A stretch of 64,000 bases of DNA from Curtobacterium sp. 9128 (lineage in GTDB: Bacteria; Actinomycetota; Actinomycetes; Actinomycetales; Microbacteriaceae), in the NCBI RefSeq assembly GCF_900086645.1, contig NZ_LT576451.1:3658001-3722000 (forward strand), given 5' to 3'. A program made the position numbers and the translations under genes. The notes beneath the pieces are model-generated. The model made no database searches. It was not told the DNA's origin and saw nothing but the letters and a program-made list of their open reading frames with translations. Every line of letters begins with the position of its first letter. Positions within the stretch are counted from its first letter, which is position 1. Below are positions 8,489-16,609 of this stretch, one piece after another.

Positions 8489-8552
8489 GGCTGGGTGCGG
8501 GAGGCTCGAAGCGTCCTGCATGGGACATACTAGCCGTTCTGATCGGCCACGG

Positions 8553-9395
8553 CTAGCGGCTGAACACCTGCTGGCCGACCACGCCGAGGAGCTCGAGCTT
8601 CTGCGCGTCCTCGCTGCCGGCTGGTGCCGTGAAGAGCAGCAGCGCCTGGGTCTGGCTCGTGGTGTGCAGCACCTGGCAGTCGACGGTGATCCGGCCGAGC
8701 TCCTGGTGCACGAATGTCTTGTGGTCCTCCCACCGGGTCCCGACCTCGTGCAGCGACCAGAGCGCTCGGAATGCCTCGCTGTTCGCTTCGAGGTCCGCGA
8801 CGAGCTCCGTGGCGCGGCGGTCGCCTGGACCCGCGGCGCCGACGGCCGCACGGAGCGCCGCGACCTGGGCCCGCGCGAGGCGGTCGTGCTGCTCCGGGGC
8901 GTACTTGGCTCGCTCGGACTCGGTCATGAACCAGCGCCACGGCTGGTACCGCTCGTTGCCCGTCAGACCGAGCCCGCTGCCGAGGAGTGCGACGGCCAGC
9001 CGGTTCTCGACCAGGGTCTCGCCGAGGTCGCTGACCACGATCGCCGGGGTGTCATCCAGCCTGTCGAGCACGCGGAGGATCGCCGGGTCGACGTGGTCGG
9101 CGCGGTGCACCCGCGCGGGAGCGTTGTGCCCGGCGAGACGGAACAGGTGGTCACGCTCGTCGAGGCTGCAGCGCAGGGCCCTGGCGATCGCCTGCACCAT
9201 CTGCTCGGAGGGCTGCGGGCCGCGCTGCTGTTCGAGGCGCGTGTAGTAGTCGGTGGACATCCCAGCGAGTGCGGCGACCTCTTCGCGACGGAGTCCCGGC
9301 GTCCGGCGCCTGGCACCGGTGCCGAGGCCGACGTCCTCCGGGCGCAGGAGTTCGCGGCGACGGCGGAGGAAGTCGGCGAGCGCTGGGCGGTCCAT
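8553..9395 (-). CDS. XRE-family regulator with MmyB-like C-terminal domain
   Basis: 280 residues. The N-terminal helix-turn-helix (GLRREEVAALAGMSTDYYTR, ~34-53, followed by LEQQRGPQPS) is the standard opening of this family. The remaining ~190 residues match the PAS-like ligand-binding domain of MmyB/MLTR-type regulators (ILRVLDRLDDTPAIVVSDL, then RYQPWRWFM). Such regulators usually control a divergent oxidoreductase and sense a small ligand, possibly a fatty acid. Here the divergent gene is an SDR starting 104 bp away, the likely target. A CAGACT hexamer seven bases before the ATG is a weak leaderless -10. Confidence 0.85.
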   Translation of the reverse strand: MDRPALADFLRRRRELLRPEDVGLGTGARRRTPGLRREEVAALAGMSTDYYTRLEQQRGPQPSEQMVQAIARALRCSLDERDHLFRLAGHNAPARVHRADHVDPAILRVLDRLDDTPAIVVSDLGETLVENRLAVALLGSGLGLTGNERYQPWRWFMTESERAKYAPEQHDRLARAQVAALRAAVGAAGPGDRRATELVADLEANSEAFRALWSLHEVGTRWEDHKTFVHQELGRITVDCQVLHTTSQTQALLLFTAPAGSEDAQKLELLGVVGQQVFSR

Positions 9396-9445
9396 GGTGT
9401 CCAGTCTGCTGCCCGCCGGGCGACGGTTGCCAGGGATCGGCGGTC

Positions 9446-9471
9446 CCCCGATGACCGGACTCTGGTCGGGG
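9446..9471. promoter_or_regulatory. imperfect inverted repeat between XRE and SDR genes
   Basis: CCCCGA(tga)CC opposite GGTCGGGG, centred in the divergent promoter region. A plausible operator for the XRE regulator; low certainty in GC-rich DNA. Confidence 0.3.
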
Positions 9472-9498
9472 TTCGCCGGTGGCCCGATCGTGGACGGC

Positions 9499-10242
9499 AT
9501 GGACATCACGAACGCCACCGTCTTCATCCCCGGCGCGACCTCGGGCATCGGCCTCGGTCTCGCCCTCCGCCTGCAGGAGGCCGGCAGCACCGTCGTCATC
9601 GGCGGACGTCGCCGTGCCCTCCTCGACGCACTCGCCGCCGAGCACGGCTTCGGCACCGTCGAGCTCGACGTCACCGACCCGGCGTCGATCACCGCTGCGG
9701 CGGCCACCGTGACCGCCTCGTACCCGTCGCTCGACACGATCATCACCATGTCCGGCATCATGCGAGCCGAGGACCTCCGTTCGGCATCGCACCAGGACGA
9801 CGCGGTCGCCACGATCGAGACGAACCTGCTCGGCACCATCCGGCTGATCGACGCGTTCCTGCCGCACCTGCTCGCGCAGCCGGCGTCGACGATCATCACG
9901 GTGTCGTCCGGCCTCGCCTTCACCCCGCTCGCTGCGACCCCGACCTACAGCGCGACGAAGGCCGCGGTGCACTCGTACACACTCTCGCTCCGACAGCAGC
10001 TCATCGACTCCCCGGTGTCGGTGCTCGAACTCGCGCCGCCGGCCGTCGCGACCGACCTGATGGGCGAGGGCGTGGACTTCGGCGGGATGCCACTCGACGC
10101 GTTCCTGACCGAGGTCGTCTCGCTCCTGTCGGCCGGCGCATCGCCCGAGATCCTCGTCGAGAACGTCCTGCCACTCCGGTGGGCAGAGCGCGACGGGAAC
10201 CAGCAGCAGCTGATCAAAGCGCTGGCGTCGAGCAGGCACTGA
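9499..10242 (+). CDS. SDR family oxidoreductase (DltE-like)
   Basis: 247 residues from the ATG at 9499. A classical short-chain dehydrogenase: cofactor loop PGATSGIGLGLALRL (~11-25), GGRRRALLDAL (an Arg-rich turn favouring NADP), catalytic Ser in ITVSSGLAF, and the YSATK Tyr/Lys pair (~153-157). The C-terminal part (APPAVATDLMGEG) resembles DltE/YdfG-type oxidoreductases of unknown substrate. It faces the XRE regulator, so it is probably that regulator's target. It ends 58 bp before a strong bidirectional terminator. Confidence 0.85.
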   Translation: MDITNATVFIPGATSGIGLGLALRLQEAGSTVVIGGRRRALLDALAAEHGFGTVELDVTDPASITAAAATVTASYPSLDTIITMSGIMRAEDLRSASHQDDAVATIETNLLGTIRLIDAFLPHLLAQPASTIITVSSGLAFTPLAATPTYSATKAAVHSYTLSLRQQLIDSPVSVLELAPPAVATDLMGEGVDFGGMPLDAFLTEVVSLLSAGASPEILVENVLPLRWAERDGNQQQLIKALASSRH

Positions 10243-10300
10243 GCGGCCGGCCACATCGCCCGAACGACGACTGCGGTCGCTCTGGGACGTCAGCCGCATG

Positions 10301-10336
10301 GTCCCGTCGCTCAGGCGTCATCCTGAGCGACGGGAC
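10301..10336. terminator. bidirectional hairpin terminator
   Basis: A perfect 15-bp stem, GTCCCGTCGCTCAGG / CCTGAGCGACGGGAC, with a six-base loop. It sits between the convergent SDR and PIN-domain genes. Confidence 0.8.
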
Positions 10337-10342
10337 GCACGA

Positions 10343-10897
10343 TCACATGGTCGCCCGAGCAGTCGGGCGACGCGAGCGACTCCTCCTGACGAGTCGTTGC
10401 GGCGTGTACATGCGGACCAATGTCTCGTTGACCGCGCTGAACCGGTCCTCCACAGTCGCGATGCCGTCCGCCCCGGATGCGACCACCATGCCGGCCTGCA
10501 CGGCGTGCGCCGCGGACAGGCCGGCTCGTTCCATGAAGTACCGAACATCCTCCAGCATGTTGGGCAGCTCGACGTGCACGGCGTCTGCGCGAACCACGAC
10601 CGCGTGCCACCGATCCAGCAGGTCCCCGGCGAGCGAACGGACCTTGGGATTCGTGTATCGCACCGCACCGGACGGCGGTCCGGTCCGACGTCGGACATCC
10701 CGAGTGCCGAGTTCGAACGCCCTCTCGTGGAGCTCGAGCTCGAAGAGGTCGTTGTAGAAGAGCGCGGTGCGCGCGCGGACGATCCGCTCGAGGAAGGCCG
10801 AGCACGCTCGGTGATGAGGATCCGACCCCTCGAGCGCGCTCACGACGAACCCCGTCTCGAGCACGACCCCAGCCGGGAGCTGTTGACAGTCCTCCAT
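10343..10897 (-). CDS. PIN-domain protein (toxin-like ribonuclease)
   Basis: 184 residues from the ATG at 10897. The opening GVVLETGFVVSALEG followed by HHRACSAFLERI is the first strand and helix of a PIN domain. The later SAAHAVQAGMVVASGADGIA and TVEDRF give the third acidic region. PIN toxins are metal-dependent RNases, often of VapC type. The first metal ligand, normally Asp (LDT), appears as Glu (LETG). The gene follows a 67-codon gene by about 50 bp on the same strand, a toxin-antitoxin arrangement. The domain call is good; toxin function is inferred. Confidence 0.65.
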   Translation of the reverse strand: MEDCQQLPAGVVLETGFVVSALEGSDPHHRACSAFLERIVRARTALFYNDLFELELHERAFELGTRDVRRRTGPPSGAVRYTNPKVRSLAGDLLDRWHAVVVRADAVHVELPNMLEDVRYFMERAGLSAAHAVQAGMVVASGADGIATVEDRFSAVNETLVRMYTPQRLVRRSRSRRPTARATM

Positions 10898-10946
10898 CGC
10901 CTCGACCCCGAGATCGCAGGATGCCCCACCGGGAAGCGCATGCACG

Positions 10947-11150
10947 TCAGAGGTACCAGGCAGGACGTCGATCCAGCCGCTTGGAATCCGTGAACGTGGA
11001 GCGGCTGAGGATCTCTGCGACCTCTCTCGCACGGTCCTCGGGCGTTCCGACCGGGTGGTTGCGGCCTGCGTCGATCTCCGCGGCCGTCAGGAGACGGATC
11101 GGGACGTCGTCCGAATTGTAGCGATGCTGGTCGGTGCTGATCATGGTCAT
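10947..11150 (-). CDS. small protein upstream of PIN gene, candidate antitoxin
   Basis: 67 residues with no recognised family. It has an acidic, Asp/Glu/Arg-rich middle (AAEIDAGRNHP, EDRAREVAEILSRS) and a basic C-terminus ending RRPAWYL. A good ribosome-binding site (GGAGC, six bases before the ATG) and a promoter further upstream support expression. Its size, position just before the PIN-domain gene and shared strand suggest an antitoxin that would bind the toxin and the operon promoter. No DNA-binding fold can be confirmed by eye. Confidence 0.55.
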   Translation of the reverse strand: MTMISTDQHRYNSDDVPIRLLTAAEIDAGRNHPVGTPEDRAREVAEILSRSTFTDSKRLDRRPAWYL

Positions 11151-11176
11151 GGGGTGCTCCTTTCGTCAGATGTTGC

Positions 11177-11206
11177 ACGGTAGGAGCGGCGGATCAGCCT
11201 CTGCAA
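11177..11206 (-). promoter_or_regulatory. promoter of the PIN/antitoxin-like pair
   Basis: Minus-strand -35 TTGCAG (11201-11206) and -10 TACCGT (11177-11182) with an 18-bp spacer, then a short leader carrying a GGAGC ribosome-binding site. Confidence 0.5.
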
Positions 11207-11264
11207 GGAATCGAAATACAACCTGCAACCAGACCACCGCTTTCGGGTGCGCCAGGATGGGTGC

Positions 11265-11789
11265 ATGGGGAACGAGGGGTACACCGAGACCAGCAGCACG
11301 TCGACGCTCTTCCGGGTGCTCGGGATCGCGACGGCGCTCGGCAGCATCGCGATCGCCACGACGATCGCCCTCGTTCCGCCGTCCCCCGGCAAGGAACCAT
11401 CCATGTCGGACCTCGTGATCAGCAGCGTCGCGCTCGTCGTGGTCGCAGGGCTCGGCGTCGTCCTTGCGCGGACGCGACTCACGGTCAAGCTGGACGACCG
11501 ACTCTCGGTCCGCCTCACACCGTTCTGGTACCGGCGCTCCATCGACCCGCAGACGATCACCTCGGCGACCCCGATCGAACTGCGGGGGACGGACGTCGGC
11601 GGGTGGGGCGTCCGCTTCGGCACGGGTCGTGGCACGGTGGTCCTGATGGACAACGGGCCGGGCGTCCGGCTGTCGATCACGGGCAAGCGCGACCTGTCCT
11701 TCCGGCGCGGCGACCCCGAACGACTCATCGCCGCACTCGCCGGACGCGGCGCGACGATCACCAGCACCGAGACACGGACGGAGCACTGA
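11265..11789 (+). CDS. membrane protein with two TM segments, unknown function
   Basis: 174 residues. Two hydrophobic segments (FRVLGIATALGSIAIATTIA at ~16-35 and LVISSVALVVVAGLGVVLA at ~49-67) precede a soluble C-terminal half rich in beta-type sequence (WGVRFGTGRGTVVLMDNGPG, then LSITGKRDLSFRRGDPERLI). This half looks like a bacterial PH-like domain, as in many small actinobacterial membrane proteins. Its stop overlaps the start of the YbaK gene (TGATG), so the two are translated together. No function is assigned. Confidence 0.7.
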   Translation: MGNEGYTETSSTSTLFRVLGIATALGSIAIATTIALVPPSPGKEPSMSDLVISSVALVVVAGLGVVLARTRLTVKLDDRLSVRLTPFWYRRSIDPQTITSATPIELRGTDVGGWGVRFGTGRGTVVLMDNGPGVRLSITGKRDLSFRRGDPERLIAALAGRGATITSTETRTEH

Positions 11790-12259
11790 TGAACGCACGC
11801 ATGCAGGAGATCCAGCGGATCGTCGCCGAGGCCGGCGTGGACACGACGGCACGCGAACTCCCCGACTCCACCCACACCGCGGCGCAGGCAGCGGCGGCGC
11901 TCGGCACCGAGCCTGGTGCGATCGCCAGCAGCCTGCTGTTCCTGGCGGAGGGCGAGCCGCTCCTGGTGATGACCTCAGGGCGCCACCGCGTCGACACGGC
12001 GCTGCTCGCCGGCGGCCTCGGTGTCGAGGAGCTCACGATGGCGACCGCGAAGCAGGTGCGCGAGATCACCGGACAGCCGATCGGTGGGGTCTCCCCCGTC
12101 GGTCACCCGGCGCCGATCCGGACGGTCATCGACACGGCGCTGGCCGACTACGACCCGGTGTGGTCGGCTGCGGGGACCGCGAACTCCGTCATGCCGTTGA
12201 CGTTCGACCAGCTCGTCGCCCTGACCGGCGGGGAGACCGTGCAGGTCGCCGCGGACTAG
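11789..12259 (+). CDS. YbaK/EbsC-type aminoacyl-tRNA deacylase
   Basis: 156 residues with the family pattern: ELPDSTHTAAQAAAALG, IASSLLFLAEGEPLLVMTSG (the strand with the conserved Lys replaced by Ser/Leu), and the closing GGVSPVGHPAPIRTVIDTAL motif that lines the active site. The family removes wrongly charged amino acids from tRNA, typically Cys or Ala from tRNA-Pro. A second, more distant paralogue lies at 32741-33286. It overlaps the upstream membrane-protein gene by one base. Substrate specificity is not visible. Confidence 0.88.
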   Translation: MNARMQEIQRIVAEAGVDTTARELPDSTHTAAQAAAALGTEPGAIASSLLFLAEGEPLLVMTSGRHRVDTALLAGGLGVEELTMATAKQVREITGQPIGGVSPVGHPAPIRTVIDTALADYDPVWSAAGTANSVMPLTFDQLVALTGGETVQVAAD

Positions 12260-12276
12260 CCAGCAGCCGGAAGCCC

Positions 12277-13128
12277 TCAGCTCGCGGCGGCGAGCACCGT
12301 CCGGCCGAGGCGTACGAAGTCGTCGACGTCGAGTTCCTCGCCGCGGGCGGTCGGCGCGATGCCCGATGCCTCGAGCACCTCGGACGCGTGCGCACTGCCA
12401 CCGAGTATCCCGGACAGGGCCTGGCGGAGCATCTTCCGACGCTGCTGGAAGGCAGCGTCGACGAGCGCGAACACGCGAGAGCGCAGGAGTTCGTCGCCCG
12501 GCGGGTCCTTCCGTACGAACCCGACGAGGACACTGTCGACGTTCGGCACCGGCCAGAACACCTGACGACTCACCTGCCCGGCGATCCGCCAGTCGCCGTA
12601 CCAGGCGGCCTTGACGCTCGGCGACCCGTAGACCTTGCTGCCCGGGTCGGCGGCCAGACGGTACCCGACCTCGGCCTGCACCATGACGAGCGAGCGTTCG
12701 ATCGACGGGAAGGTCGCGAGCAGGTGGAGGAGCACCGGCACGGACACGTTGTACGGCAGGTTCGCGACGAGGTGCGTCGGCGCGACCGGGAGGTCGTCCG
12801 CGGCGACCTTGAGGGCGTCCTGGTGCACCACGGTCAGCTGCGCGGCCGGTTGCATCGCGGACACCGTCGCCGGGAGTTGCGCCGCCAGGCGGGCATCGAT
12901 CTCGACTGCGGTGACGGCAGCGCCGGTCTCGGTCAGCCCGAGGGTCAGGGAGCCGAGACCCGGTCCGACCTCGAGCACGCGGGACTCAGCCGTCACGCCA
13001 CCGGATGCGACGATGCGCCGGACGGTGTTCGCATCGTGCACGAAGTTCTGCCCGAGCTTCTTCGTCGGGGTGACGTCGAGCTTCGCAGCGAGATCGCGGA
13101 TCTCGGTCGGCCCGAGCAGCGCGCTCAT
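12277..13128 (-). CDS. rsmA: 16S rRNA dimethyladenosine transferase
   Basis: 283 residues. Diagnostic sequence: [18 protein letters not shown] (~22-39), SAM-binding [23 protein letters not shown], and the catalytic [11 protein letters not shown] (NLPY motif). RsmA/KsgA dimethylates A1518 and A1519 of 16S rRNA late in small-subunit assembly; loss gives kasugamycin resistance. It is last in a minus-strand operon with metG and the tatD-like gene, overlapping the latter by four bases (ATGA). This order is widespread in Gram-positive bacteria. Confidence 0.96.
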   Translation of the reverse strand: MSALLGPTEIRDLAAKLDVTPTKKLGQNFVHDANTVRRIVASGGVTAESRVLEVGPGLGSLTLGLTETGAAVTAVEIDARLAAQLPATVSAMQPAAQLTVVHQDALKVAADDLPVAPTHLVANLPYNVSVPVLLHLLATFPSIERSLVMVQAEVGYRLAADPGSKVYGSPSVKAAWYGDWRIAGQVSRQVFWPVPNVDSVLVGFVRKDPPGDELLRSRVFALVDAAFQQRRKMLRQALSGILGGSAHASEVLEASGIAPTARGEELDVDDFVRLGRTVLAAAS

Positions 13129-14039
13129 CCGGACACCGTCACGGGTTCGGCGTCCCACGCGCCGTAGACGAGCTCGGTGTTCGAGGCGATCTGCGCCGCG
13201 AGCATCGACGGATCGGTGCCGAGCGTCTCGGCCATCGACCGGAGCGTCAAGGGGATGAGGTACGGCGCGTTCGGTCGCCCGCGGAAGGGCGTCGGCGTGA
13301 GGTACGGCGCGTCCGTCTCGATCATGATGAGGTGCCGCGGCGCCACATGCAGCGCGTCCCGGAGCGACTGGGCGTTCTTGAACGTGACCGTGCCCGCGAA
13401 CGACATGTACCAGCCCCGCTCGGCGCAGAGCCTGGCGAGGTCCGGCCCGCCGGAGAAGCAGTGGAACACCGTCTTCGCCGGGGCACCGACACGGTCGAGC
13501 ACCTCGACGACGGCGTCGTGCGCGTCGCGGTCGTGGATCGTCAGCGCGATGTCGTTCTCCTTGGCGATCCGGATGTGTTCCTCGAAGGACCGGATCTGGG
13601 CATCCCGGCCGTCGTCACCGGTGCGGAAGAAGTCGAGCCCGGTCTCCCCGATCGCCCGGACACGGGGCAGCGCGGCGAGCCGCTCGATTCCGGCCAGGTG
13701 CTCGTCGAGCAGTCCGGCGGCGTCGAGCACGGGCGCCTCGTTCGGGTGCAGGGCCACGGCGGCGAGGACCCGGGGCTCACGCGCGGCGATCTCAGCGGAC
13801 CACTCCGAGGTCGCGAGGTCGGTGCCGACCTGCACGACACCACGCACACCGACGCTCGACGCGCGGTCCAGGTGCTCCCGGTAGTCGAGCGCGCCGTCGT
13901 CGCCACCGTCGGCGATCTCCATGTGGGTGTGGTTGTCGTATACCGGCACGACGAGCGCCTCCGGCAGCGGCGGGTACGTCAGGTCACGCTTGGACCCGCC
14001 ACCGTCGCCGGACCGGGAGCGGAGATGGGCGTCGGTCAC
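13125..14039 (-). CDS. TatD-family metal-dependent hydrolase
   Basis: 304 residues from a GTG that overlaps the metG stop (GTGA). Metal ligands are visible: the HTHME pair near residue 40, [18 protein letters not shown], the [20 protein letters not shown] segment and FHCFSGG, then ETDAPYLTP at the C-terminus. TatD enzymes are Mg-dependent 3'-5' exonucleases linked to DNA and RNA quality control, or D-aminoacyl-tRNA deacylase-like hydrolases. About 35 residues before the usual start look disordered; a later start inside this tail is possible. Confidence 0.92.
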   Translation of the reverse strand: MTDAHLRSRSGDGGGSKRDLTYPPLPEALVVPVYDNHTHMEIADGGDDGALDYREHLDRASSVGVRGVVQVGTDLATSEWSAEIAAREPRVLAAVALHPNEAPVLDAAGLLDEHLAGIERLAALPRVRAIGETGLDFFRTGDDGRDAQIRSFEEHIRIAKENDIALTIHDRDAHDAVVEVLDRVGAPAKTVFHCFSGGPDLARLCAERGWYMSFAGTVTFKNAQSLRDALHVAPRHLIMIETDAPYLTPTPFRGRPNAPYLIPLTLRSMAETLGTDPSMLAAQIASNTELVYGAWDAEPVTVSG

Positions 14040-15613
14040 GCTGCGCCCTGTTCCGCCTGTTCGACACGCGGGAACAGGCCGGACTCCAGCGACGTGATCC
14101 GGGTCGCACTCTGCCACTCCCACGCACGGTCCACGCGCTGCTCAGCGATGGAGCCGCCGGCACCGATCGAGGCCCAGAGCTTCTCGGTCGCCTTCGGCAT
14201 GGCCGGCGATGCGAGCACCGCCACGGTGCCGAGGCCGCGCAGCGCCGTCGCGAGCACGGTCCCGAGGCGCTCGCGCTGAGCGTCGTCCTTCGCGAGGGCC
14301 CACGGCTGCTGCTCGGTGATGTACCCGTTCAGCGCGTCGACGAGCTCCCACGTGGTCGTGATGGCGTCGTGCGGCGCGAAGGCGGCGATCGCGGCGTCGG
14401 CGCGCGTCGTGACGTCCACTGCGAGGTCGTCGATCGCCTGGTCGGACGTGGACAGTTCGCCACGAGTCGGCACTGCACCGTCGAAGTACTTGTCGATCAT
14501 CGCGAGGATGCGGGACGCCAGGTTGCCGAAGCCGTTCGCGAGTTCGGCCTGGTACCGCGCCGAGATGTCTTCCCAGCTGAAGTTCCCGTCCTGCCCGAAG
14601 GTGATCGCGCGGAGGAAGTAGTACCGGAAGGCGTCCGACCCGAACGTGTCGGTGATCTCCGACGGCGCGATGCCGGTGAGCTTCGACTTGGACATCTTCT
14701 CGCCGCCGACGAGCAGCCAGCCGTGCCCGAACACGCGCTTCGGGACCGGCAGCCCCGCGGCCATGAGCATGGCGGGCCAGATCACCGCGTGGAACCGGGC
14801 GATGTCCTTACCGACGATGTGCACGCTCGGCCAGAGGCGCTGGAACGCTTCGTCGTCGTCGCTGCCGTAGCCGAGTGCGGTGACGTAGTTGAGGAGCGCG
14901 TCGAACCACACGTAGAGCACGTGGTCGTGGTCCCACGGGATCGTGATGCCCCAGTCGAAGCTCGACCGCGAGATCGACAGGTCGCGCAGGCCCTGCTTGA
15001 CGAAGGAGACGATCTCGTTGCGGACGCTCTCCGGCTGGATGAACTCCGGGTTCGACTCGTAGAGGTCGAGCAGGCGCTGCTCGAAGTCGGACATCCGGAA
15101 GAAGTAGTTGCGCTCGGACAGGACCTCGACCGGGATCGAGTGGATCGCGCAGACCTGCTGGCCTTCGTACGCACCGGTGCCGGGGACGAGGTCACTCGGC
15201 TGCTTGTACTCCTCGCAGCCCACGCAGTAGAACCCCTCGAACTCGCCGGCGTAGATGTAGCCGTCGTCGTAGAGCTTCTGCAGGAACGCGGTCACGCCGC
15301 GCTCGTGCCGTTCGTCGGTGGTGCGGATGAAGTCGTCGTTCCGGACGTCGACGGTGTCGAGCAGCGGCTTCCACGCGTCGGTGACGAGCCGGTCCGCCCA
15401 CTCCTTCGGGGAGACGTCGTTCGCCGAGGCGGTGCGCAGGATCTTCTGCCCGTGCTCGTCCGTGCCGGTGAGCAGCCAGGTGTCGTCGCCACGCTGACGG
15501 TGCCAGCGCGCCATGAAGTCCGCGGCGACCTCGGTGTAGGCGTGCCCGATGTGGGGCACGTCGTTCACGTAGAAGATCGGCGTGGTGATGCTGAACGAGG
15601 AGCCGTCGGACAT
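14036..15613 (-). CDS. metG: methionyl-tRNA synthetase
   Basis: 525 residues. The class I signatures are present as PHIGHAYTEV (HIGH region) and GGEKMSKSKLTG (KMSKS). A zinc-type pair (YCVGCEEYKQ) sits in the connective domain, with only a short second cysteine region. The C-terminal dimer/tRNA-binding EMAP extension is missing, as in other short MetRS forms. It charges initiator and elongator tRNA-Met. First gene of a coupled operon with the tatD-like gene and rsmA. The start is fixed by TAGGAT seven bases upstream (leaderless). Confidence 0.96.
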   Translation of the reverse strand: MSDGSSFSITTPIFYVNDVPHIGHAYTEVAADFMARWHRQRGDDTWLLTGTDEHGQKILRTASANDVSPKEWADRLVTDAWKPLLDTVDVRNDDFIRTTDERHERGVTAFLQKLYDDGYIYAGEFEGFYCVGCEEYKQPSDLVPGTGAYEGQQVCAIHSIPVEVLSERNYFFRMSDFEQRLLDLYESNPEFIQPESVRNEIVSFVKQGLRDLSISRSSFDWGITIPWDHDHVLYVWFDALLNYVTALGYGSDDDEAFQRLWPSVHIVGKDIARFHAVIWPAMLMAAGLPVPKRVFGHGWLLVGGEKMSKSKLTGIAPSEITDTFGSDAFRYYFLRAITFGQDGNFSWEDISARYQAELANGFGNLASRILAMIDKYFDGAVPTRGELSTSDQAIDDLAVDVTTRADAAIAAFAPHDAITTTWELVDALNGYITEQQPWALAKDDAQRERLGTVLATALRGLGTVAVLASPAMPKATEKLWASIGAGGSIAEQRVDRAWEWQSATRITSLESGLFPRVEQAEQGAA

Positions 15614-15620
15614 GCGGACC

Positions 15621-15626
15621 ATCCTA
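15621..15626 (-). promoter_or_regulatory. leaderless -10 element of metG
   Basis: Minus-strand TAGGAT with seven bases to the ATG at 15613. Confidence 0.55.
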
Positions 15627-15676
15627 CGGGCGCGCGGCGACCGCATGACGCGCCCACCGACGGTCTGTGGAAAACC

Positions 15677-15720
15677 CGGACTGGAGGGTCGTGGCGCCGC
15701 CGCCACGGGCCTCCCGTCCG
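15677..15720. repeat. 44-bp imperfect palindrome, repeat family A copy 2
   Basis: Same length and outer sequence as copy 1: starts CGGACTGGAGGGTCGTGGCG and ends CCACGGGCCTCCCGTCCG, with a few mismatches between arms. It lies in the metG-rsmI intergenic region, ending 13 bp after the rsmI stop, so it may terminate rsmI transcription. Confidence 0.75.
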
Positions 15721-15733
15721 CCGATCAGCGGGG

Positions 15734-16564
15734 TCACCGCGCCGCCAGCGCGCCCTCGTACAGGTCCCGTTTCGACAGCCCCGTCGCGTCCGCGACGGCG
15801 GCCGACGCCTCCTTCATGCGGGTACCGGCGGCCACGCGCTCGAGCACCAGCCGGACACCCTCGTCGAGCGAGACCTCGTCCAGGGAGCCGGACGCCCCCG
15901 CGACGACGATGCAGATCTCGCCCTTCACCCCGTCGGCCGCCCACGCAGCGAGCTCGGCCACGGTTCCACGGCGGACCTCCTCGTACAGCTTCGTGAGTTC
16001 TCGGCAGACCACCGCTCGGCGCGCGCCCCCGAACCCGGCAGCCATGTCGGTCAGCGTGTCCGCCAGCCGGTGCGGCGACTCGAAGAACACCATCGTCCGC
16101 TGCTCCCCGGCGAGCGCCTCGAACGTGCGTCGACGCTCCCCCGGCTTCCGCGTCGGGAACCCCTCGAACGTGAACCGGTCCGTCGGCAACCCGGAAACGG
16201 CGAGCGCCATCAGCACCGCTGACGGCCCCGGGAGCGCCGTCACGGTGACCCCGGCGGCCGCTGCGGCCTCGACGAGCGGGAACCCGGGGTCGCTGATCGC
16301 GGGCATGCCGGCGTCGGTCAGCACGACGACGTCCTCGTCTCGGGCGAGCTCGACGACCTCCGCGGCCTTCGCCCGTTCGTTGTGCTCGTGCAGGGCGATG
16401 AGCCGCGGGCGGTTCTCGATCCCGAGCGCTCGCATCAGGTGGATCGCGGTGCGGGTGTCCTCCGCCGCCACGACCGTCGCGTTGGACAGTGTCTCGACGA
16501 GTCGGCGCGACGCGTCGCCGAGGTTGCCGATGGGAGTTGCTGCGAGGACGATCACACGCCCCAT
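15734..16564 (-). CDS. rsmI: 16S rRNA (cytidine1402-2'-O)-methyltransferase
   Basis: 276 residues. Family hallmarks: VIVLAATPIGNLGDASRRL at the N-terminus, VVAAEDTRTAIHLMRALGI, LTDAGMPAISDPGFPLV (~80-96), ALPGPSAVLMALAVSGLP and FFESPHRLADTL. RsmI adds the 2'-O-methyl group of C1402 in the decoding centre, together with RsmH. It is on the same strand as, and upstream of, metG but separated by a palindrome and a separate metG promoter. It diverges from pmt with only 45 bp between start codons. Confidence 0.95.
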   Translation of the reverse strand: MGRVIVLAATPIGNLGDASRRLVETLSNATVVAAEDTRTAIHLMRALGIENRPRLIALHEHNERAKAAEVVELARDEDVVVLTDAGMPAISDPGFPLVEAAAAAGVTVTALPGPSAVLMALAVSGLPTDRFTFEGFPTRKPGERRRTFEALAGEQRTMVFFESPHRLADTLTDMAAGFGGARRAVVCRELTKLYEEVRRGTVAELAAWAADGVKGEICIVVAGASGSLDEVSLDEGVRLVLERVAAGTRMKEASAAVADATGLSKRDLYEGALAAR

Positions 16565-16596
16565 TGTGGACGCAGCGGATCACTGCGCCGCATCCG

Positions 16597-16602
16597 TAGG
16601 AT
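16597..16602 (+). promoter_or_regulatory. leaderless -10 element of pmt
   Basis: TAGGAT with seven bases to the GTG at 16610. An in-frame ATG at 16601 overlaps the hexamer and is disfavoured for that reason. Confidence 0.5.
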
Positions 16603-16609
16603 GCTGCGG

